DNA of 61,236 bases from Litchfieldella qijiaojingensis. Lineage in GTDB: Bacteria; Pseudomonadota; Gammaproteobacteria; Pseudomonadales; Halomonadaceae. The DNA is taken from NCBI RefSeq assembly GCF_014651875.1, contig NZ_BMXS01000026.1, positions 1-61,236 of the forward strand. The letters are read 5' to 3'. Made by a program: the position numbers and the translations under genes. The notes under the pieces are model-generated. The model had not been told where the DNA came from, searched no databases, and saw only the letters and a list, made by a program, of their open reading frames with translations. This document shows, piece after piece, positions 53,612-61,236 of this stretch (within the stretch, counting starts at the first letter, position 1; every line of letters starts with the position of its first letter).

Positions 53612-53963
53612 CATGTTATCACCATTTTGTCGAAGTGTACTGTGAGTGTGACGAATTGGTGCTGTAGAGTTTTTCGATTACACAAAGAGTGTTTCTGTGA
53701 TTTATATCGCTTCAGTCAGATAGGAAGCGACAAAAACACCAATAGCTGAATCGGCTGTGCTCCCGAAATACACCGCCTTTAGGAAGGCCACCGAAATCAA
53801 GGTGAAGAGGTTATTAAAGTCTGAATAACGAGTTCAGGAAAAGCCAGGATCATCAAACACCATTTCAGGCTAAATAATAATGGGCTATGGAAGCCTAGGG
53901 TGTTACATTAATGGTGTAACAATTCTGATTGTCTATATAATTATTACTTCAGAGTGGAAAGGC
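53612..53963. other. Intergenic region with a possible gene remnant
   Basis: This 352-bp gap follows rmlC and has no intact gene. A 34-codon frame without a start (53724-53828), containing AESAVLPKYTAFRKATEIKVKRLL, looks protein-like and may be the tail of a deleted gene. I do not recognise it. The 28 extra codons upstream of the sulfotransferase ATG are treated as non-coding. Confidence 0.4.
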
Positions 53964-54788
53964 ATGAGCAAGCGCATAATAATAGGTTTCTTTAAATCCA
54001 TAGGGGCCCAGTTTAAAAAAGCTGTTTTTTATTTGAATTGCTATCAATATTACTACAAAGAAAACAGCAATGAGGGACCTTTTTTTATAGTGGGTGTTGG
54101 TAGGTCTGGAACTCACTTTTTATGTAAAATATTGAATCATGTAAACGGTTTGAATGATTACTACGAAGGAAAAGAAAGCCCCCTTTTTTTTGGTAAGGTT
54201 ACAAGAAAGGCAGTTCATAATAAGAGGTTGACAAGGTTACATATTGGCTATTATAGACTTTTGCAAAGTAAAGTAAATGACGATATTTTAATAGATCAAA
54301 CCCATCCAAACTTATGGCATGCGGAGCAGCTAATCAGTGCGTTTCCACATGCAAAGTTTATAGTTATTGAGAGAGAGCTAGAACAAGTAATTACCAGCAT
54401 GAAAAAACATAAATATGTATCTCAGTGGGGGGAAGATTTTAATAAGTATCCACATCCAAATCCATTTCTAGGAACTACCAAAAATAATCTTGAAATATAT
54501 CAGAACGTATGCACTTTGCAAAGAAATGTTTTCAAATGGTATTCGCATATCTTAAAGGGGCGTCAGCTTAAGAACTGTTATCCTCATCATGTTTATATAT
54601 TAAAATATGATGACTTATCAAAAAACATGGACTTGGAAGTCACAAATCTATGTAACTTCCTAGGCGTGAAAAGTGATTACACTGAAGTTGAGTTTAATAA
54701 AGACGCACTAACCAAGAAGAGAAACCTAACTCCTGAGGAGAAGAATATGATAAAAGAAGCGATTAACATGTGCATGAATATTAATTAA
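53964..54788 (+). CDS. Sulfotransferase-family protein
   Basis: This 274-residue protein has a PAPS-binding P-loop-like FFIVGVGRSGTHFLCKIL near its start and a typical strand-helix region FPHAKFIVIERELEQVITSMKKHK, matching the 3'-phosphosulfate-binding part of sulfotransferases. It probably adds sulfate to the polysaccharide, common in marine and halophilic polymers. I choose the ATG at 53964 with GGAAAGG just upstream. It is AT-rich and starts the second acquired block. Confidence 0.85.
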   Translation: MSKRIIIGFFKSIGAQFKKAVFYLNCYQYYYKENSNEGPFFIVGVGRSGTHFLCKILNHVNGLNDYYEGKESPLFFGKVTRKAVHNKRLTRLHIGYYRLLQSKVNDDILIDQTHPNLWHAEQLISAFPHAKFIVIERELEQVITSMKKHKYVSQWGEDFNKYPHPNPFLGTTKNNLEIYQNVCTLQRNVFKWYSHILKGRQLKNCYPHHVYILKYDDLSKNMDLEVTNLCNFLGVKSDYTEVEFNKDALTKKRNLTPEEKNMIKEAINMCMNIN

Positions 54789-54812
54789 AAACATTTTAAT
54801 GGTTATAGAGAA

Positions 54813-55694
54813 ATGATTGAAATATTTAGTGTGCTACAGTGCGTCAGAAAAATATCAAATGGACTAATAAGAGTAACTGATGACTTTAAAAATTACCTTA
54901 TACATCCCAAAATAGTTCCTGTTGTGTTCTTTGATGGCCAAAAAAATGTAGGTGATCAACTTAATGCTTATTTAATCAGAAAAATGTTTGGGAAAAAAAT
55001 CTACAAAGCTAAAACAAATAAACTGCCACACGTTCGCTTTGTAGGAAGTGTCTTAGGATCTGCCTCTTGGCAAAGTTATATATATGGAGGAGGATCAATT
55101 GACGGAAAAAAACCACTACATAAGATTGATAAAAAAAAGATATATGCCCTCAGAGGAAAAAAGACATTGAAACTGGTTCGAGAACATTGTCAAGATGATA
55201 GTTTTGATGTGCCTTTAGGTGATCCGGGGCTTATACTTCCTTTATATTATTCAATTAATGTTAAAAAAGAAAAAAAGGTAGGCTTGGTTCCGCATTTTGT
55301 CGATAAAAATAACGCCATCATCCAGTGGTTTCGTGGTGATTCTAGAGTATTAATAATTGATGTGGGGAGTGAGGTTGAAGATTTTGTTGATAAGTTATTG
55401 TCTTGCGATTTTGTACTTTCTTCTTCCCTTCATGGTCTTATCTTATCTGATGCCTATGCTATCCCAAACAAAAGGTTAATTTTCAGTTCTAAAGTTCTCG
55501 GTGGCGATTTTAAGTTCGAGGATTATTACAGTGTTACTTCAAGCCCAGAAGAAAAAGGTTTAACCATATATAACGAAGAAGACTTAGAAAAAGTAATTGA
55601 TAGCTTGCAATCAATTTGCTCTGTAAAAAAGTATGTAGGTGATATTCGAGCTTTACATGATACTTTCAAAAGTATAGGAAGTCGGCATGGATGA
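54813..55694 (+). CDS. Polysaccharide pyruvyl transferase family protein
   Basis: This 293-residue protein has the PF04230-type fold: FFDGQKNVGDQLNAYLIRKMFG at the start, YGGGSIDGKK, VGLVPHFVDK, and the conserved SSSLHGLILSDAYAIPNKRL. Members add pyruvate ketals from phosphoenolpyruvate to sugars, giving negative charge, though some act in other ways. The stop overlaps the next gene by 8 bases. Confidence 0.88.
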   Translation: MIEIFSVLQCVRKISNGLIRVTDDFKNYLIHPKIVPVVFFDGQKNVGDQLNAYLIRKMFGKKIYKAKTNKLPHVRFVGSVLGSASWQSYIYGGGSIDGKKPLHKIDKKKIYALRGKKTLKLVREHCQDDSFDVPLGDPGLILPLYYSINVKKEKKVGLVPHFVDKNNAIIQWFRGDSRVLIIDVGSEVEDFVDKLLSCDFVLSSSLHGLILSDAYAIPNKRLIFSSKVLGGDFKFEDYYSVTSSPEEKGLTIYNEEDLEKVIDSLQSICSVKKYVGDIRALHDTFKSIGSRHG

Positions 55695-56697
55695 AAAAGT
55701 GTTTGAAAACTATAGCATTGTAAATAGGAAAAGAAACATTTGTAAGAAAACGAATGTTTTTGTCGGGCGTGCGGGTTATGTCATTGAGTTAAAAGGTGGA
55801 AAAAATGGATCCTATCATTCTGAATATAATGGTTTAAAAAAAGAACTTTTTAAATTATCCCTTTGTCATGCGATCCGTTATGGGGTTGATTTTAAGAATC
55901 ATAATGTTTCAGGGTTGATTTTTCATAATCCATGGTCTTCTGGATATTACCATTGGTTAATTGAAGCTATGCCACGACTTCTTGCCCTGAAAGATGAATG
56001 GGGGCGTTACCCGATAGTCATTCCACCTAAAGTCCCTAATACATGGTTTAAAAAGTGGCTCACTGATATTAGCTGTGGCAGGTATGTTGAACTTAAATCA
56101 GGAATTACTTTTTTTAAGGAGGTTATATACCAAGACAATCCTGGAAAAATGTCACAGCATTCGACGCCAGATTTAAAAGTAGTGTCTGATTATTTTTCCT
56201 CATTGGCATTGCGTCAGATCAAACATGCAGGAAATTTTCAAAAAATTTATATTAGTAGAAAGAATGCTGGTCATCGTAAAATATCAAATGAAGATGAAGT
56301 TGAAATCTTCTTAAAAAGAGTAGGGTTTGAGTTTTTTCAGCTGGAAAATATGAACTTTCTTGAGCAGGTTTTAGTTTTCTTTAATGCAAAATGTGTTGTA
56401 TCTATTCATGGTGCTGGATTGTCAAATATCCTATTTATGCGCCCTGGAGCAAAAGTGATAGAACTTATCCAACAACCAGATCCCAAGCTGACATGGGGAA
56501 GCAGAAGAGGTACATATTTGCTAAACCCATGCTTTAAGTCATTGGCCGAATCACGATCTCTTGATTATAAATATATACTTTGTGAATATGATGAAGACTC
56601 AACTCCTTTAGGAGTTTTAAACAAGCATGGTGCACTTCATGGGAATATAAAAGTGAGTGTGAATTCATTAAAAAGAACTCTTATAGAAGTTATTTAA
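55687..56697 (+). CDS. Glycosyltransferase family 61 protein
   Basis: This 336-residue protein has GT61 (DUF563) motifs: SSGYYHWLIEAMPRLLALK, KIYISRKNAGHRKISNEDEV, and VVSIHGAGLSNILFMRPGAKVIEL. It probably adds a sugar to the repeat unit in the cytoplasm. It overlaps the pyruvyl transferase gene and is AT-rich like its neighbours. Confidence 0.88.
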   Translation: MDEKVFENYSIVNRKRNICKKTNVFVGRAGYVIELKGGKNGSYHSEYNGLKKELFKLSLCHAIRYGVDFKNHNVSGLIFHNPWSSGYYHWLIEAMPRLLALKDEWGRYPIVIPPKVPNTWFKKWLTDISCGRYVELKSGITFFKEVIYQDNPGKMSQHSTPDLKVVSDYFSSLALRQIKHAGNFQKIYISRKNAGHRKISNEDEVEIFLKRVGFEFFQLENMNFLEQVLVFFNAKCVVSIHGAGLSNILFMRPGAKVIELIQQPDPKLTWGSRRGTYLLNPCFKSLAESRSLDYKYILCEYDEDSTPLGVLNKHGALHGNIKVSVNSLKRTLIEVI

Positions 56698-56732
56698 TTT
56701 TCCAATTGTAGTAAGTATGGGAAATCAGAGAA

Positions 56733-57839
56733 ATGAAAAAAATAGCAATTCTCTTACCTGATTTGCGTTCGGGTGGTGTAGAAAGAGTTCGAATTTTACT
56801 AGCGAAAGAGTTCTCTAAAAATGATTATATAGTTGAATTTGTTTTGTTAAAAGCTAAGGGGGAGCTGCTGAAAGAAGCGTTAAGTGATTTTGTTGTAGTT
56901 GAACTTGGCGTCAATCGTATTCGCGAATTGGTCTTTGCACTTCCTAGGTATTTGATAAAAAACAAGCCTGATATTCTTCTGGTCGGCATGTGGCCTTTGA
57001 CAGGCATTGCTTGTATTTTGACAACAATCTTTTCAAAAAAGACTAAGTTAATTGTAAGTGAGCACGTCAATTTAGAATTATCGCCCACCTTTACAAGAAT
57101 CGAAAAAAAGTTTTTAGCCCAATTTGGGAGATTTATATATGCTAAAGCAAATTCTGTTATAGCAGTGTCCGAAGGTGTGGCCGATAGCATTTCAACATTG
57201 ACAGGGCTGTCACGTGAAAGAATTAAGGTTATATATAATCCAGTCAGAAATGATAGTTTTATTGTAAATAATGATGGTTTTGTAGACCCTGGCCAAGCTT
57301 GGTGGAATGGTTCTAACTATAAAATTATTGCCGTGGGAAGCTTGAAGAAACAAAAAGGCTTTGAGGTTTTAATATCTGCCATGAAAGTTGTAATTTTATC
57401 TTTAGATGCCAAGCTTATCATCTTGGGGGAAGGAGAGTTGAGAGGTGATCTTGAGGCCCAAATAGACTCTCTAGAACTTAAAAATAACATTTGTCTATTA
57501 GGGTATAAGGAAAGCCCTTACGATTACCTGAATAAGGCAAATTTGTTCGTCCTTTCTTCCCACTGGGAAGGTTTGGGTAATGTGATTACAGAAGCGCTAA
57601 CTGCCGGAGTGCCAGTTGTTGCTACAAATTGCAAGAGTGGCCCATCCGAAATTTTATGTGGAGGTCGTTATGGAAAGCTTGTCCCAGTAGGTGATAGCTT
57701 ATCTATGGCTAATGCAATTATTGAATCGCTTAAATCTGTGCATGATACTGCAGCACTTAAAATGAGAGCTAGAGCTTTTGAACCATCTTATGCAGCAGAA
57801 GAGTATATGAGGGAATTCAAGTGGAAAAATTCTCGCTAA
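56733..57839 (+). CDS. Glycosyltransferase family 4 protein
   Basis: This 368-residue GT-B enzyme has N-terminal LLPDLRSGGVERVRILLAKEF, a nucleotide-sugar-binding domain with IIAVGSLKKQKGFEVLISAM, and the E-x7-E region SSHWEGLGNVITEALTAGVPVVATNCKSGPSEIL. It is a retaining transferase of unknown donor. The last 19 bases overlap the TupA-like gene, showing tight coupling. Confidence 0.92.
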   Translation: MKKIAILLPDLRSGGVERVRILLAKEFSKNDYIVEFVLLKAKGELLKEALSDFVVVELGVNRIRELVFALPRYLIKNKPDILLVGMWPLTGIACILTTIFSKKTKLIVSEHVNLELSPTFTRIEKKFLAQFGRFIYAKANSVIAVSEGVADSISTLTGLSRERIKVIYNPVRNDSFIVNNDGFVDPGQAWWNGSNYKIIAVGSLKKQKGFEVLISAMKVVILSLDAKLIILGEGELRGDLEAQIDSLELKNNICLLGYKESPYDYLNKANLFVLSSHWEGLGNVITEALTAGVPVVATNCKSGPSEILCGGRYGKLVPVGDSLSMANAIIESLKSVHDTAALKMRARAFEPSYAAEEYMREFKWKNSR

Positions 57840-58684
57840 AATTCTTTCGAAATATTCTGAATATAGTTCCATACACCCGATTTGGTGATGCAATCTATTA
57901 TTATATCAAGTTTTACAGGGCTCACTCAAGGCTACCAAAAGACAACAGTTGCCTGATTAATGACTATTTTTTTAAGATTAAAAGCTCTAGCGAAATAGAA
58001 AGAGTTCTTCGTCAACTGTCAAGCGACAAATATTTGGTTAAATATTTTGTAGAAAGCATGTTGGGAAAAGACTTTGTGCCGGTAACTTATTGCTTGTTAA
58101 CAAGTGAGGAAGATGTAAAAAATTTTGTAGCTGATCACCCTTGTGTCATAAAGCCAACCCATCTTTCTGGTTGCGTTTACTTTAAAAAACCGGGGGAAAG
58201 GTTGGCTGAGAGTGAGTGTAATTCTCTTTGCGATTCTTTAAAAAAAAATCTCTATTTTTTGCGCCGGGAGAGGAATTATAAAAACTTAACGCCTGCAATT
58301 ATTGTAGAGGAACAAGTCGATAACTCAAAGTCTATTAGGGACTACAAGGTTTTTTGCTACAAAGGTTCACCTAGATTTATCCAAGTTGATAGTGAAAGAC
58401 ATTTTTCACACAAAAGAAATCTCTACACCACGGACTGGGAGTTTCTTGATGTAACCTATAACAAGCCGGTTGGTGATGTAATTCCGCCTCCTAAGAACCT
58501 AGAATCTATACTAGAAGCTGCCAAGGTGTTGTCTTCAAAGTTTGAAAGCGCAAGGATCGACTTTTTCATTGTTGGTGATAAGTTTTATGTTGGAGAAATT
58601 ACCCATGTACCTGAACAGGCACATGGTCGATTTCAGAGTGTTAATGATGAGAGACTTATTTCGGAAATATATTTCAATGTGTGA
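57821..58684 (+). CDS. TupA-like ATP-grasp protein
   Basis: This 287-residue protein belongs to the TupA-like ATP-grasp family: HPCVIKPTHLSGCVYF, IIVEEQVDN, and the hallmark DYKVFCYKGSPRFIQVDSER followed by TDWEFLDV. TupA is linked to teichuronopeptide synthesis in Bacillus, and relatives in capsule loci are thought to attach amino acids or similar groups to sugars. It is the second ATP-grasp ligase in this locus. It overlaps genes on both sides. Confidence 0.88.
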   Translation: MEKFSLKFFRNILNIVPYTRFGDAIYYYIKFYRAHSRLPKDNSCLINDYFFKIKSSSEIERVLRQLSSDKYLVKYFVESMLGKDFVPVTYCLLTSEEDVKNFVADHPCVIKPTHLSGCVYFKKPGERLAESECNSLCDSLKKNLYFLRRERNYKNLTPAIIVEEQVDNSKSIRDYKVFCYKGSPRFIQVDSERHFSHKRNLYTTDWEFLDVTYNKPVGDVIPPPKNLESILEAAKVLSSKFESARIDFFIVGDKFYVGEITHVPEQAHGRFQSVNDERLISEIYFNV

Positions 58685-59915
58685 AATAAAAAGGAACTAT
58701 CCAACAACGGAGAGAGTCATAATTTTATATTTTTCATATACCGGTGTCTTGGAGCCATTGGGCCGTTCTCAGATTCTAAATTATCTCTCTCGTTTATCCG
58801 ATGACTACCACTTTATCTTGGTTAGCTTCGAAAAGTCGCTGGATATGTCTGATAAACAGGCTGTTGAGGATTTACGTAGTGAGTGCGATCAGTATGGTAT
58901 CACTTGGAAACCCCAGATCTATCATCATCGACCTCGCTTTCTAGCAACTGCCTGGGACCTCCTGGTTTTGTTATGTGTAACACTACGGTTTTCCTCTCGG
59001 AGGGAAGTGCAATTGATCCACTGTCGTAGCTATATACCGGCTATTGTTGCCTGGCTGTGCGGCAAGGTTACGCGTAAGCCATTCATCTTCGATATGCGGG
59101 CTATTTGGCCTGACGAACTCGTCACGGCTGGCAGGTTGAGTGAGGGGGCTGTAACTTACAATATTTTGAAATGGTTTGAGCGTCGGTTGCTGCGCAATGC
59201 GACGAAAGTCATCAGCCTGACCGATGCTGCTGTCGAGTATTTATTGGATAAATATTCAGAGCTGACCAGAGATCAGTTTGAGGTCATCACCACTTGTGTA
59301 GATATTAATCACTTCAACGTTCCTGAAAGGCTATCAGCATCGGGTAACCTTGCGCAGTCAAAGCGCGAAACGTTTGTTGTCGGAACAATGGGTACGCTAC
59401 TTAGCGGCTGGTTTTATTTGGATGCCTTTTTTGCCTTTTTTCTTGCTGTGAAACAATACCTGCCAGAAGCACGTGTCAGCATTATTACGCGAGACGATCA
59501 CTGTCGTGTACTTGAGAAGGCGGCACATGTAGGGGTCAACGTGGACGATATTAATATCGTTGCCGCTACCCCCGCAGAGATGCCGGCCTACCTTGCGAAC
59601 ATGGATGTTGGAATAATGTTTTATGCTCCGGATGTTGGCCGTGCTCCAACTCGCCTGGCGGAGTTCCTGGCTACAGGTGTACCGGTCGTGGGCAATCACG
59701 GTATTGGAGATCTCGGCCAGTTGATCAATCACTATGAAGTCGGTGTGGTGGTGAAGAACGTTTACGATCAGCGAGAGCTCGACAGCGCCGCCTGCCAATT
59801 GCTCGAACACTACGATGGCATCCTCGCTCGCCAGGCATGTCGGCATGCAGCTGACGACTATTTCTCTGCCGACCAAGGGGCTGAACGTTATCGCCGCTTG
59901 TATGAGTCGATCTGA
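58677..59915 (+). CDS. Glycosyltransferase family 4 protein
   Basis: This 412-residue GT-B enzyme has ILYFSYTGVLEPLGRSQILNYL at the start, HCRSYIPAIVAWLCG, FIFDMRAIWPDELV, VISLTDAAVEYL and TRLAEFLATGVPVVGN. The open frame extends upstream to 58542, but that part overlaps the TupA-like gene in another frame. The ATG at 58677 overlaps its stop by 8 bases and fits the family N-terminus. GC content rises again within this gene, marking the end of the second AT-rich block. Confidence 0.9.
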   Translation: MCEIKRNYPTTERVIILYFSYTGVLEPLGRSQILNYLSRLSDDYHFILVSFEKSLDMSDKQAVEDLRSECDQYGITWKPQIYHHRPRFLATAWDLLVLLCVTLRFSSRREVQLIHCRSYIPAIVAWLCGKVTRKPFIFDMRAIWPDELVTAGRLSEGAVTYNILKWFERRLLRNATKVISLTDAAVEYLLDKYSELTRDQFEVITTCVDINHFNVPERLSASGNLAQSKRETFVVGTMGTLLSGWFYLDAFFAFFLAVKQYLPEARVSIITRDDHCRVLEKAAHVGVNVDDINIVAATPAEMPAYLANMDVGIMFYAPDVGRAPTRLAEFLATGVPVVGNHGIGDLGQLINHYEVGVVVKNVYDQRELDSAACQLLEHYDGILARQACRHAADDYFSADQGAERYRRLYESI

Positions 59916-59950
59916 CTCTATCTACTCCTCGACTCGAGAAGGATGTCGAT

Positions 59951-61024
59951 GTGAACGTTGTTCTCCTTTCCAAGTACTCTCGACAAGGGGCAAGCAGCCG
60001 CCTACGCTCCCTTCAATATCTTCCGAAGCTTAATCAGGCTGGAATAGTTGTTACACCCTTTCCCTTGTTCGATGATGAATACCTTAAACGACTTTATTCG
60101 GAGAGTGGTCGCTCATTGGGTGAAGTGGCTTGCCGTTACGCTTCTCGTGCAAGGTTGCTTCGCCAACTGCAGCAGGTGGATCTGATCTGGCTAGAAAAGG
60201 AGGCTTTGCCCTATGTACCACATTGGCTAGAAAAGGTCCTTATGCCTTCTGGTATACCGTACGTCGTAGACTATGACGACGCTGTGTTCCATAACTACGA
60301 CCTTTCCCAAAACCGGTTGGTGCGAATCTTTTTGGGCTCAAAGATTGATCGCGTCATGGAAAACTCTGCTATTGTGATCTGTGGTAACAATTACCTATCA
60401 GAACGTGCACAGCTAGCTGGTGCGTCTCAAGTTGAATGTGTACCCACAGTGGTTGACGCATCTCGTTATCCCATCACAAAATCCCAAGCCAATAAGATAC
60501 CAGTCATCGGTTGGATCGGTTCTCCTTCTACCCAGTGTTACGTACTTAAGCTGAAACCAATACTTGAGAAGTTATGCCTTAATAACCATGTCAGAGTGGT
60601 ACTAGTGGGGGCAACGGCATCGTTTGTAGAGCAGTGGGGTAATCTTCCTGTTGAGATTCTGCCCTGGACCGAAGATACGGAAGTACAAGCTATTTCCGGC
60701 TTTGATATTGGCATTATGCCATTGCCTGATGGTCCTTGGGAGCGTGGAAAGTGTGGATTTAAACTTGTTCAGTACATGGCGTGTGGTAAGCCGGTGGTTG
60801 CTTCACCTGTTGGGGTCAATGTGGATATCGTCAATGTTTGGCGGTGTGGAATACTAGCGGGAGATTTGAGTGATTGGCATACTGCCTTGCAGACGCTGTT
60901 GAATGATAGTGATTTGCGGAAGTCGTTGGGTGGAAGTGGTCGACAGGCTGTGGAGAAACATTACTCACTTCAGGCTCAATCCCCTCGACTGGTCAAGATT
61001 CTGCGTAACGCTGTACAGTCATAG
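59951..61024 (+). CDS. Glycosyltransferase family 4 protein
   Basis: This 357-residue protein starts at GTG (59951) with AAGGA upstream. It has VLLSKYSRQGASSRLRSLQYLP, an acceptor-side VDYDDAVFHNYD, the hinge PVIGWIGSPSTQCYV, and the donor-site DIGIMPLPDGPWERGKCGFKLVQYMACGKPVVASPVG. It is the last complete gene of the locus in the window. Confidence 0.9.
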   Translation: MNVVLLSKYSRQGASSRLRSLQYLPKLNQAGIVVTPFPLFDDEYLKRLYSESGRSLGEVACRYASRARLLRQLQQVDLIWLEKEALPYVPHWLEKVLMPSGIPYVVDYDDAVFHNYDLSQNRLVRIFLGSKIDRVMENSAIVICGNNYLSERAQLAGASQVECVPTVVDASRYPITKSQANKIPVIGWIGSPSTQCYVLKLKPILEKLCLNNHVRVVLVGATASFVEQWGNLPVEILPWTEDTEVQAISGFDIGIMPLPDGPWERGKCGFKLVQYMACGKPVVASPVGVNVDIVNVWRCGILAGDLSDWHTALQTLLNDSDLRKSLGGSGRQAVEKHYSLQAQSPRLVKILRNAVQS

Positions 61025-61104
61025 GGCTAGCGCTTTTGTGCGCGGCAGTAACTGTGGCTGCTTCGGTTCATACATATCATCTGCCGCTAGCGCGATATAC
61101 TATC

Positions 61105-61236
61105 TGAGTTATAGAGCGACAATTACTCTGGCCGGTGGACGACAACTATTTTGGCCGGCTGCCCTAAGCTTGACCGCTTGTCCCGACCCACCAGGGAGCC
61201 GGTATGGCGGTCACCAGCCAGCAGGTCACGATCTAC
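61105..61236 (+). mobile_element. Left end of an IS21-like insertion sequence (cut by window edge)
   Basis: Two adjacent 23-bp direct repeats (61116-61138 and 61139-61161, both of the form nCGACAAnTAnTnTGGCCGGnnG) resemble the multiple terminal repeats of IS21-family ends. They are followed by a short leader and an ATG at 61204 with AGGGAG upstream. The first 11 codons (MAVTSQQVTIY) fit the start of IstA. The rest lies outside the window, and the exact left border is not certain. Confidence 0.65.
61204..61236 (+). CDS. IstA-like transposase, first 11 codons only
   Basis: This partial frame (MAVTSQQVTIY) follows the IS21-type terminal repeats. Only the start is visible, so the assignment rests on position, the ribosome site and similarity of the opening residues to IstA proteins. 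Confidence 0.5.
   Translation, partial: MAVTSQQVTIY

Overview
The window looks like a chromosomal segment of a Halomonas-type gammaproteobacterium (Oceanospirillales). The evidence is the set of three TRAP dicarboxylate-type transporters, a PHB-depolymerase-family esterase, high-GC housekeeping DNA, and many REP/BIME palindromes of the GTGGGAGCGC...GCGCGATG type known from Pseudomonas and Halomonas. No rRNA, tRNA or CRISPR array was seen. The organism call is inference, made without any search.

Region 1 (1-8134) carries two TRAP uptake operons on the minus strand. The first (504-3379) has a GlxA-like AraC regulator transcribed divergently, and its dctQ is interrupted by an in-frame amber codon. 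The second (4873-7935) carries a 201-bp MITE-like element between dctQ and dctM that also supplies the dctQ stop codon. Region 2 (8135-10185) holds a HepT/MntA toxin-antitoxin pair and a REP-associated tyrosine transposase (RAYT) with REP pairs on both sides. Region 3 (10186-17883) is a catabolic locus: RuBisCO-like protein, third TRAP system and an SDR dehydrogenase on the minus strand, with a LacI-type regulator and a DUF1537 sugar-acid kinase divergent. A perfect 14-bp palindromic operator lies between the two arms. The gene content resembles the acid-sugar (apionate/3-oxo-isoapionate type) pathways.

Region 4 (17884-29745) has repeat arrays, a CopG-type repressor with a secreted-esterase/depolymerase-like gene, an FAD-linked 2-hydroxyacid oxidase, a peptide-type ABC importer operon, and a divergent GntR regulator with an M20 peptidase. 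Region 5 (29746-32282) has a MotA/MotB-like stator pair and a small membrane protein.

Region 6 (32283-61024) is a large exopolysaccharide/capsule locus on the plus strand. It opens with a perfect ops (RfaH) element followed by wza-wzb-wzc. A visibly AT-rich cassette without glycosyltransferases follows: ATP-grasp ligase, amidohydrolase, beta-lactamase-fold protein, two related Fe(II)/2OG-type oxygenases and a beta-propeller glycosidase-like protein. Next come a broken IS481-like element and an ABC exporter/flippase. After that are wecF, wecE, a WcaJ-type priming transferase, rmlBDAC, a second AT-rich block (sulfotransferase, pyruvyl transferase, GT61, GT4, TupA-like ATP-grasp) and two further GT4 enzymes. 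The implied polymer contains rhamnose, a 4-amino-4,6-dideoxy sugar and possibly pyruvate, sulfate and amide-linked groups. No Wzx or Wzy is visible before the window ends in the left end of an IS21-like element. The AT-rich non-glycosyltransferase cassette is the best candidate for an undescribed system.
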